64,000 nucleotides of DNA from Heliopora coerulea (lineage: Eukaryota > Cnidaria > Anthozoa > Scleralcyonacea > Helioporidae). Made by a program: the position numbers and the translations under genes. Below, piece by piece: positions 46,908 to 58,300 of this stretch. The stretch lies in NCBI GenBank assembly GCA_030142905.1, contig JASJOG010000033.1:124001-188000 (forward strand). Direction: 5' to 3'. The notes below the pieces were generated by a model. The model was not told where the DNA came from. It worked only from the letters and a program-made list of their open reading frames with translations, and searched no databases. Numbering within the stretch: the stretch's first letter is position 1; each line of letters opens with the position of its first letter.

Positions 46908-49321
46908 ATACATACATACATACAAATATATATATATATATATGTATATAAATGTAGCTGTTTGGTCTCTGAAAAGGAGAGTGCTCAATACAAGGTGTAG
47001 AGCTTTAATAGTCTATTTGGTTAATGTCTAAGCTTTGAGCAACTACCGTTACACGGTGTTTCACGCTTACGCGATCATCAGACGACTCATCAGAGTCGTC
47101 TGATCTCGTAAGCGTGAAACACCGTGAAACGGCAGTTGCTCAAAGCTTAGACATTAACCAAACAGACTATATATATATATATATATAAATTTAATATTAA
47201 TATCTTAATATAATAATATATAATATATATATTAATATATATTGTATATATTGTTTATATCATATATAGAACAATTAAAACCACACTGCCCTGCAATTCA
47301 ACAATTAAGCAGTAAAAAAACAGAAAAACTGCTACCAAGAAAGCAAATTGATAAAATTGTTAAAATTGAAAAATTTTCGACTGTATTACACAGTTATTAT
47401 AATCAGCCGACAACTTTAAGAAATATAATACAAATTAGATTCCGAAAAATAACATTTTGTGAACTCAAAATTCGAGTTAGTATAAAACAAAACTGAGACT
47501 GTAATATTTCAACTTTATTGCGAAGTCATCATCAGACAGAATGAATACAAAAACAAGCCTAGGTCTGTATGTACAATAAGACGGTGACATCACCGGAACA
47601 GAATTAAGCGAATAAGATATTATATTTACATGACAAAGTTATCACTATCTGACCCAATAATATCTACATGTGATAGACCAAAGGTAGAAAGAAGGGTGAT
47701 GGATATCAGTTGCCATTATACCGACAAGCTGACAGGCTCATCTGCTTGTCGCCATAATGCCAACTGATATCCATCACCCTTCTTTCTACCATTGGTCTAT
47801 CACGTGTTAATATTGTCGGGTCAGGTAGTGATAATTAATTTTATCATGTAGATATACAGTTGAATCTCCATTAAACGACCACCCACCCATACTGCATGAA
47901 AAAGTGGTCGCTTAATAGAAAACGTCATCACAGGATCCCAGAAGAGATCCAGAATGAAGCAAAACAAACCGAAAACATTTATCAGAATGCTATTAGTGTT
48001 TTATAGGGACTTGCGTTTATTTAGACACATTTTTCTTAAACAATACCTGTTCAATTTGTTAGAAGTTCAACAAAACAAATTTAACTGAAACGTGCCTGCC
48101 GGTAGTATCAATTTCCCTAACAGAACAAATACTATATTATACCCGAATCTAAATTTTGAAAAAAAATGGATTTTTAACATTGTTACCATACGTAGTGTCA
48201 TTTCCAGTGCTACTTTGTAGAATTTACTGTACTTTGGTGTTTGATTTGATCTGCTTCCACTTCTCCAGCCAGCCGTTGCTTCCTTGAGACGTCTCGTCCC
48301 CAAGCCTCTCCGCAATCAACCGAGCTTCCTCAATCAAAAGATTCCCAGTGATGGGAACATTTGACTCCTTTACTCTGTTCTACCATTTGCACAACAACTG
48401 GTTGATTTCGCTATACTTTCCAGTCCTCAGTCTCTTTTGCGTTTTTGCGCCCTCGTTAGAATTCCACATGGAAAGTATTTCATCTTTATTCTGCAGTGTC
48501 GTAACGATCTGAGTTTTTCCACATTCAAACATTTCCGTCAATTTCCTAGTGCCAATACTCTCACGGTTAGCTGTCTTAATCACGTCTACTTACTCACTTA
48601 AAGTTAAACATTTCCTCTTTGTGGAGGCATGTGGTGCTGAGGATTTTTTCCGTTTTGGATGTGCTTTCGAGAAAGTACCACCTCGTTTATCGGCTTTGTT
48701 GCTGAAGATGCTCGCTGTCTTGTTTGCTGTCACTGAACCAGAGCATGCCACACAATAAGCCACCGAAACGCCGGCTTTCCAGTCAAGAGTATCTTCACTG
48801 GCAGACACAGAACATTGTCCAGACTTATTATAAACACGTTTTTGACAACTTAAGCAAATGTAAGCAGTTTCAGTTGCACAGTTGATGCACTGTGAAGAAC
48901 GGTTCATATCTACATCCATCATATATAACAGTCTAAACAAACTAGAGAATGCACGTGCACCGGTGTATTTGGTTAATTCATTTAGGCACATAATAATGAA
49001 CTGCACTGTATACAACTGGCAAAGTGGAAGCAACGCTTCATAAATTAGATCAGATCACGAACGTAAATGAAGATAAGCATGAACGCTTTCGCGTGTCTAT
49101 AAGACGGCGCGGACTACTTTTAAGGCAGTCAACTCGAACGCGATAAGAAGCGCGCTTTCAACGGTACGGCAAAGTTTGCCCTGATAGAGCTGTCATCACC
49201 TATGATCATCACTAGAAATATGATCGAAATGCGTAACATTATTAGTTTATCACTCTATCAATCCACCCGCATGGTCGTTCAAAGAAGTGAAAAACAAAGG
49301 AAAATGCCAATACACCAAAGG

Positions 49322-49371
<50 letters not shown>

Positions 49372-52300
49372 ACAATATTTTAAGAGCTCATCCTTATAAT
49401 TTTATATGGCTTAACTGGTTTCTAGGTCCTTACATAAACTTACTCATGCTGATTAGTTCCCGAACGGACCGAGGTATTACGACATTGGGCCGTTCCAATA
49501 TGCTTTTTTCTTCCGAAACGTTAAGTTTTGATGGGACAATTTTCGAGATTATTTTAATCCTTTAACACCCGCTGATCTATATACCGGACACCTCTAGAAT
49601 GAAGGAACAAATGGATCGACAAAGCAAAAACAAAGAGAGAACAATAAACAAAGAAAAAAAAATTGAGGTGTTGAAGGGTTTAGTGAAATTTAAGAAGACT
49701 TAAGAATCTATGCATTGAAAAATTTCGAATCTTAAAATCTACCGAAGCACTAGTGCCGTTTTTGTTTACAGCTAATTATATAAATGTCCGATAGATGAAT
49801 GTTTAACTGGTGGAAGCAAGAAACAAAACAAACAATATATGAGGTAAGATAAGCATCTATATGTGACGATGAAAACCCTATTGGAGCGGCGGACTGTTAT
49901 CCCGAAGATGCGAGTTCAAATCCCGCTCGAGTCAACGTTTTTCATTTGACTTTGTTAGTGTCATGTTATCATGAAAAATTTCTGTTCATGTATCTCTGAG
50001 GATGATTCTGAAATAGAATTGAAACACTGCGCATCTTCTCGTGGATAAGCGTTAAGTTGTCCCGAGAATATCTCGTGCACTTAAGTTTGGTAAAAACTCG
50101 CCTCCAATCCCTGTTAATCCCTAAACCCAGTTAATTGGGAAAGAAGACCAACCAAAAGCCATATAATAAATCCCTCCTTTGCTTCGTTTGCTTTGTCCAT
50201 ATTAGAAAGTATTTGCCTTGAGTAATTATGCCCAGGGCTTATACTGCTTCGTCAATCGGTCTTTAAAAAAAGCTCAAGCAAGGCTTTCCTGTACGGACCT
50301 CGCTCACAGTTAATAAGTATTTACAATGATAATAGTTTGTATTATGGAAAATTCCGAGTTGAGGTTTGTAAAATCACTTCATATTTCTCTATAATCACTT
50401 ACAGTTGAATATAACAGCAAAGCATTTACGCTGTCGGAAATTGTACGATAACACGTTAGTGATTAGCTATATTAAGTAATTTGATCACATGTTTGTTTGT
50501 AAATTTACCGTATCATATATCAGTGGTGAGTTGCGAGAGTGAAACCGTAAGTGGTGAATAAAGGGAAGGTAATTCGATTGTTGAGCAAGTTATTGAACCT
50601 TTAGCGGAGAATTCATTTAGGAAACGTATTCTACCACGTTTTCGACACAGTGGCACCTCCGACGGGATCGTAGGAGCGAAAATAGAAACTCGATGGAGAA
50701 ACTGTTAACAGAGTTAAACGCGAAACTTAAGGCGCTCAACTTTCGAATCGGTAAAACGACTGAAATCTTGGAAAAGAATGACCGACTGGCCGCACAACGA
50801 CACAAGACGTCACTGGAAGGCCTGACCGAAGCGATCAATACACTCAAGGAAACGATAGAGGAGAAGAAATTTACAAAAGGAGAAACAGAAGACGATATTC
50901 AGAAATGGGCGGCCGAGACAGAGCTAATTATCGACAAGGCGGACCAGTGTATCAAAGAGTTGACAAATCAAATCGAAACCATCAATCGCAGCTTAAAACA
51001 GGCCACCGCACTTCGTGAACACAGACAGGCGCTTGAACTCGAAGAAGAGAAACTCCAGATGAAACAAGAAGCCACCGAGAAGGCTCACGCGGAACAACTA
51101 GAATTCGAGCGGAAACGGCTCGAACTACAACAAAAGCACGAGTCGTCAACACTAGACACGCAATCAGGCGGCAATAGTGGAGCTGTAAAAATGCCGAAAC
51201 TCGTAATCACCAAGTTCAATGGAACATCCCAAGACTGGTTGCGATTCTGGGGACAGTTCGAAACGCAAATAGACAAGTCAACAGCACCCGCGCTCACAAA
51301 GTTTTCATACCTGAAGGAACTGGTCGACCTGAAAGTGCGTAATCTAATCGATGGACTTCCATTCACCGAAGCAGGCTATAACAAGGCAAAAAATTTACTC
51401 GCTAAGCGCTATGGAGATACAAGCAAAGTGGTGAGCGCCTATGTGCGGAACATTCTCGAACTGCCTGTTGTGAAAGAGAGAGACGTAAAAAAGATCCACG
51501 AATTTTACGAAACACTGCTGTTTAACGTTGAATCTCTGCAGACATTACAGAGTCTAAACAAACTGGATGCGGCGGTAAGATTTACACTTGACAAGCTAGA
51601 GGTGATCAAGAACAAGCTGGCAATGGTTGATGACGACTGGAGTAAATGGACCTTCGTGCCGTTTTTAGAAGCGTTAGAAAAATGGACGATCAACAATCCT
51701 ATTCAAGACAATCGTAATCCGAGGAACAATAGCCGCAAGGAAAATTCGAGATCGTTTTTCTCCAGAGGAAATGACACCGGAAATCAACCGATACGGGGCT
51801 GTTTATATTGTGCGAGCGAAAACCACAAGGCAATTACCTGCGACAAGGTCACCAAACCAGAGGATAGAAAGAAAATCCTCGCAGAAAAACGCTTGTGCTT
51901 CAATTGCACTGGCGCTAAGCACAGAGCAGAGGACTGCAAAAGTAAGAACACATGCCAAAATTGCCAAGGAAAACACCATACTTCCATATGTGGCAAGATT
52001 GTAAAACCTCGTGAACCAGGAATGACAGCAAATCACGTTGGAGAATCGACAGTGGTGCATCCGGTCGTTGTCGTGAAGATAAACGGGTATAAATTTAAAG
52101 CGTTACTTGACAGCGGTGCAAGTCATTCCTACGCATCCTCCACCGCCATCAAATTGATCAACGCAAAACCGAAGTCCACGGGACTTAGACAAATTGCCAT
52201 GCTGACTGGTGTTACAACGCGAACGATGCAATTGTACGAGGTCAAAGTATCTTCCGTCACGGGTAATTTCAAACTCGATGTAAACATTACCAAGGTCGAG

Positions 52301-55300
52301 AAGAGAGAACTGTTAAGTTTGGAAAATCCTCGTTATAAAGAAATTCTCAGCAAGTATCCGCATCTCAGGGGGATCTCCATGGATGACGACGACGAGAAGG
52401 ACCAACTCCCGGTTCATATTATTCTAGGGGCCAACGACTTTGCCAAGATACGTACTGGAGAAAGATTACGCGTTGGGCGTAGAGGAGATCCTGTGGCCGA
52501 ATTCACCAGGTTTGGCTGGGCCATCATGTCGCCAGGAGCAGACCAAGAAATATCTCCTGGATGCTTAGCAGTCAGCGCCACAACTGATTACGACAACCTG
52601 TGTGCACTTGACGTACTTGGTCTTTCAGACACAACCGGAGAACAAGATGACGTATTCGGAGAGTTTAAGGAACAGCTAACAAGATCTGAAGAAGGGTGGT
52701 ACGAGACGGCCCTTCCGTGGAAGGGAAATCACCCACCTCTGCTGAGCAACCGTGAAGGAAGTCTGCGTCGTCTAAATTCTCTGCTGCGCAAATTGCGGAA
52801 ATCTGACACGTTAGCGGAATATGACGCTGTGATTCGCGAACAGTTAAAGGAAGGTGTGGTCGAGAGAGCACCTGAAGAAGTCACAGGAAAAGAGTTTTAC
52901 TTACCTCATCGAGCAGTAGTTAGAGAGAATGCCGAATCAACCAAGTTGAGAGTCGTCTATGACGCATCAGCTCGTGCGTGCGACAACGCGCCTTCACTCA
53001 ATGAATGTCTGTACACGGGACCCTCTTTACATAACCAGCTGTGGAGCGTCATCATTCGAAATCGTTTTCATGCCGTAGCCGTCGCTGGCGATCTACAGAA
53101 GGCGTTCCTCCAAATACGCGTGCGTGAAGTTGAACGAGACGCTTTGCGCTTTCACTGGATAACAAACTTAAAGGCAACCGAGATAGAAACGCTTCGATTC
53201 ACTAGGGTAGTATTTGGTCTGGCACCGTCCCCTTTCTTACCGAATGGGGTGATACAGCAACACCTAGAGAGTTTGGAATCTCACTATCCCAAGAGCGTCA
53301 TAGAAATCCGTAAGAGCTTGTATGTCGACGACCTAATATCGGGAGGATCTACCGAAGTGGAAGCTAAGCAGCTGAAGAATAACGCGGTGGAAATATTTGG
53401 CGATGCAAAGTTCAAGCTACATAAGTGGCATTCAAATATACCAGAACTTGAGACCGATTGTGTAAGTGGAGAGCCTTCGTTTGCCAAACAACAGCTTGGT
53501 GTACCCTCAGCCAATGGGGAGTGCAAAATCCTGGGCCTTAAATGGGACAAGCTAACCGACACCTTGCACGTGACCTTCCCGAGTGAAACTGCTACCTTAA
53601 CAAGGCGTGGAATCCTCGCTTACCTGGCAAAGATATACGATCCGCTGGGGCTCATATCACCAGTACTGTTAGCAGGGAAGACAATCTATCGTGAAGCCTG
53701 TGAGCTGAAGTCAAGGTGGGACACTCCTTTGCCAGACCTGCTGGCCAACCGGTGGTCGAAGTGGGAGCGAGAGTTGCCACAAACCGTGTTCATCCCGCGC
53801 AGCATCACAAGTTACCAAGAGCCAATTGAAGAGGTGAAACTACATGCATTTGGGGATGCAAGCGGTCGTGGAGTGAGCGCTGCCGTATACGCAGTCGTAA
53901 AGCAAACATCAGGTATGACGCAAGGAATCGTGGCAGCCAAGTCTCGACTTGCCAAATCAGGGTTAACCATCCCACGTTTGGAACTCGTAGCAGGGCATAT
54001 GGCGATCAACTTATCGGTGAACGTACGCAAGGCCTTAGAAGGGTTCAACCTAGCCGACAATATCCAGTGTTGGTTGGACAGCACTGTAGCGTTACATTGG
54101 CTTAACGATCAGGGTGAATACCGTCAATTCGTGGCGAATAGAGTAAGGAAAATCAAGAGTCACTTGAACACACTGTGGCGACACGTCCCGACATCCGACA
54201 ATCCAGCTGACTTGGGTAGTCGTGGGGGCAGTGTGGCAGGAGCAGAACTGTGGTGGAACGGACCTTCGTGGTTGGCAGACCCGTCCAAATGGCCAGCCGA
54301 AATTGTGACGCAACCAAGCGAAGAGAGCAAGGCAGAGAGGAAGGTTCAACGTGAACTTTTAGCGGTCGGAGTCGAGATAAACGATGATTTCGACACCATC
54401 CTCGACAAGTTCAGCTTGCGCAAAGCCATGAGGATTTTTGCATGGATTTCGCGATTCCTGCATAACTCTCGACACCCCTCCGAGAAGACCAAGGGAACCC
54501 TAACCACAGAAGAAGTCAGAAACCAAGAATTATGGTAGGTCAAGAGAACGCAACGTCAAGGAATGAATACGACTACATTTGTAGAAGACAAGGAACAACT
54601 TAACCTGCAGTTGAATTGCGAAGGTGTATGGGACTGCAGAGGGCGAATTCAGGGTGAGTACCCTATATACTTGCCTGACTCTGCCCTGTTTACTACCAAA
54701 CTGGTACAACGAGAGCACGTGGCAACACTACACGGTGGAATTGGCCTTACTATGGCAAGGGTACGAGAGAAGTACTGGGTACCTCGTCTACGCAAACTAG
54801 CGAAGAAGATTATTAAGAACTGTTGGGGCTGTAAAAGGTTCCAAGCAGTCGCAGCGAAATGCCCTCCTCCAGCTCATCTACCAAGAACAAGAACCGAGGG
54901 GAGCACGCCGTTTGATGTCATCGGGGTAGACTTTGCTGGACCAGTAAAGTACCTCAGTAAAGGAAAGACAGAGAAAAAGGCCTACATCGTTTTGTACTCC
55001 TGCAGTCTGACTCGTGGTGTATTCTTAGAGTTATTGCCTAGTCTGGAGACAAAGGAATTCATTAAAAGCTTCAAGCGACTAATAGCGAGGAGGGGGAGAC
55101 CGTCGATCGTTTACACAGACAACGGTTCCACATTTCTAGCAGCAGCAAGGTGGTTAAGGAAATTTCACAAGGATGAAGAGTTAAACGAATTTCTCTGCAA
55201 CCATTCAATTTCGTGGCGATTCAACCTCAGTCGAGCCCCCTGGTGGGGAGGCCAATTCGAACGCCTAATTGGTCTGATGAAGGCAGCCTTCTACAAGACG

Positions 55301-58300
55301 GTAGGAGGTGGGCTTCTCGTTTGGGATGAACTCACAGAAGTTCTACTCGATATTGAGATCGCGATAAACAATCGTCCGCTAAATTATCTAGAGGAAGACA
55401 TTCAATTACCAACGCTGACACCGAATTCCCTGCTATTCCTCAATTCCAACTATATGCCAGAATCCGATCCGTACGACCAAGAAGAGAAGAACCTAAGGAA
55501 AAGAGCCAGATTCCTGAAAAGGACTAAGGAAGCAATGTGGCGACGTTGGACGACCGAATATTTGAGAGCATTGCGAGAGCGCCACCGGTTAAAGCATGCA
55601 AGCCATGGTCATCAAATAGCCGAAGGTAACGTCGTTTTAATCAAATCGACACAGCGAAACCGAAACCACTGGCCACTCGGGATCGTGGAGAGTCTCATTG
55701 TTGGAAGTGATGGAGTTACTCGTGCCGCCAGACTCAGAAGTGGCAAGCATCAGCTAGAAAGGGCAGTTCAACACTTGTTTCCGTTAGAGTTGTCATGTGA
55801 CAAGCCCTTGAAGGCAGTCGACGGGGAGATTCCGGTTGTGACAGGACCGTTACCGCTGAATCCTGATGCGACTGAGTTCACTCCAAGACAGAGACGTGAT
55901 GCGGCTGTGGCTGCAAGAGCGCGAGTACAAAACCTACTGAGTGATGAACAGCTAGATTTAACTTCATGAATACTTGTCTTTTGAACATTGAACAATATCA
56001 TTATTACTATTTGTTGTATTAATTGGTTATTTTCGTTTAAATAGTTCGTTATGCATATGACTCGTCTACGAGTCATATGGGGGAGTGTGTCGGAAATTGT
56101 ACGATAACACGTTAGTGATTAGCTATATTAAGTAATTTGATCACATGTTTGTTTGTAAATTTACCGTATCATATATCAGTGAAACCGTAAGTGGTGAATA
56201 AAGGGAAGGTAATTCGATTGTTGAGCAAGTTATTGAACCTTTAGCGGAGAATTCATTTAGGAAACGTATTCTACCACGTTTTCGACAACGCAAAATTACG
56301 GCTATATTTGTTAATGTTACCTGTATATAATTTCTGCAATAAATTGTTTATCATTTTAGTCTTTTCCAATGATTAGAGGTGTAATTATACTAAAACAGTG
56401 ACTCACAGCAGTCAATATTGTTGAATAATCCTCTGGGTTTCGTCTGGGGGATCATGCAACAATATTCACTTCACGTTCGGCGAATAATCGTTAAAAAAAT
56501 CACTCTCGAATCTCCTTCCACATGACTAAGAAATAAATACCTTTCCATTTCCATAGAATATGACTTAGTCGTCATTTGAAGTTTTCTTCCCCCAACGCAA
56601 CTCATCAATGTTTTCCGCTTTAAGAATCTCTACATATTCGGTTTCTTAAACTTGATTTACAGGTGTTTCTCATTGAAGTATCCAGTGACTTTGCCCTCAG
56701 CAAGTGTGATTATTATCTTCCACAACGAAGCCTGGTCGACGTTGCTCCGGACAGTCCATACTGTTTTGGCAAGATCTCCTCCAGAATTCTTGAAAGAAAT
56801 CATTCTTGTCGACGATTTCAGTGAGAAACAAGAGTTTGGTGAGATTTTGGCATGATTGATCACATAAGAAATTAGTCCTGTGCAGTAGAATGAAATAATA
56901 ATGGATGCTGATGTCTAGTAATCCCAGAACGTAATACTGTAAGGGTCTGTTCACATGAGGCCGAGTTATCTCGGTGGGTAGAGAGAACTCGGGGGATAGA
57001 GTCAATGTTGGCCCTGTTTCACATGATAAAATGGAAAAACTGAGATTTAAGAAGTACCAAATGGATTCCCGTTATTGGATATTGTGATCCAAACACGCGG
57101 GATGTTGCGAGACTTGAGAAAAGCATAAAAAAACACAAACCGGTTAGGGGAGCGTTTTTAGCCTTCGGAAATAAAGCAACATCCCAAACGTTTGGATCAC
57201 AGTATCCAAACACGGGAATCCTTTTGGTATTTCTTTTATAAAATAACAACAGATGAAAGGTAGTTAACTTAATAACCACAATGATGAGGTAAGCAATTCT
57301 CCCGAAAATCATCAACTGCCAATCAGAGCAGAGCTTATGAAGATCCAACCCTGGTCAACAAAGCGTGGCCACATCAACATGGTTTAAAGGAGGAAAAACA
57401 AGCGTGTTTTTTAAGCTACTTGAAAGTTCAGCAACATACCAGGTGTTTGAATCACAATATTCAAACACACAAAACCGTTACATGTTTCTTTCATAAAATA
57501 ATATGACTGAACGTACAAAACAAACTTCAATGCACTTTTGACAAGAAATTTTCCATGTTTGGATACTCATATTCAAACACGAGTATAAACCAATCAGAGC
57601 TTGCGAACGAGTCTCGTTATTTTATAAATCCTTGTCCCCCGCGATAACTGTAGAATACGTAACCGCGCTCTTAACAAAATGGGTGGCCGAAGAAGTTGAT
57701 TGTTGTTGCAGGTTCTACAATTGTAACCGCTGCTATTGTTTTGATGCAGCTACATGAACTTTGGTACTATATAGTGTTAGCTTAGAATATAAAAGAATGC
57801 CTTACGTAATGAAGATATCAATGAAGGCTAATCCTATGTTAAGAAAGGCATTAGCAAGGAGGAGGAATTTGAACCGATGACGACGAAAGTCTTTGAAGAA
57901 ACCCGGTCGAATTGATAGCTGATGGCAACACTCGATTAACGGAATTTTACGTTCAGAAGAGTGGAAAAAAAACTTGCATATGCCTCGTCAAGTATTCATA
58001 AAATTGGCAGATTTTGTCGATTTAAATTTTATTGCTTGCTGCAGTCGAAACTTCTTCCACGTCCGCCATGTTGTTTTGAAGTAGTTTTGACGTACGCATG
58101 CGTAATTGTGTCTTAGTTAACCCTACCTCCCGAGAACTTCCTCCCGAGTTCCTCCCGAGATAATTCGGGCGGAGGCTTTTGGATGAAAGCAAAGATATCT
58201 CGCCCCCCAGGGTTACTCTACCTTGGAGATTGAGATATCTAGGAGCCCCGAGATATCTCAATCTCATGTCAACGATCATGCATTTGTTTAAGGATATGTA

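Larger units (their letters stand above)
50432..56287 (+). mobile_element. BEL/Pao LTR retrotransposon, young, nearly intact
   Basis: 5,856 bp: a 216-bp 5' LTR, a gag-pol frame and a 200-bp 3' LTR, flanked by the 4-bp repeat ACGC (50428-50431 and 56288-56291). The LTRs start TGTCG and end CGACA and are identical except for 16 bp present only in the 5' copy. A putative primer-binding site starts TGGCACC at 50651, and a purine run (GGGGGAG, 56079-56085) precedes the 3' LTR. It lies in sense orientation in GALNT intron 1. Confidence 0.95.

Noticed and set aside
46612..47031. 139-aa plus-strand ORF in GALNT intron 1
   Set aside because: Most of it is (TA)n/(CA)n translation and the remainder resembles no family.
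47242..47496. 84-aa ORF between two Penelope-related palindromes
   Set aside because: It was considered as an RT or GIY-YIG fragment, but no Penelope motif is visible.
49880..49935. tRNA-like segment with GTTCAAATCCC
   Set aside because: Only a B-box-like word is convincing; no A box at the right distance and no cloverleaf.
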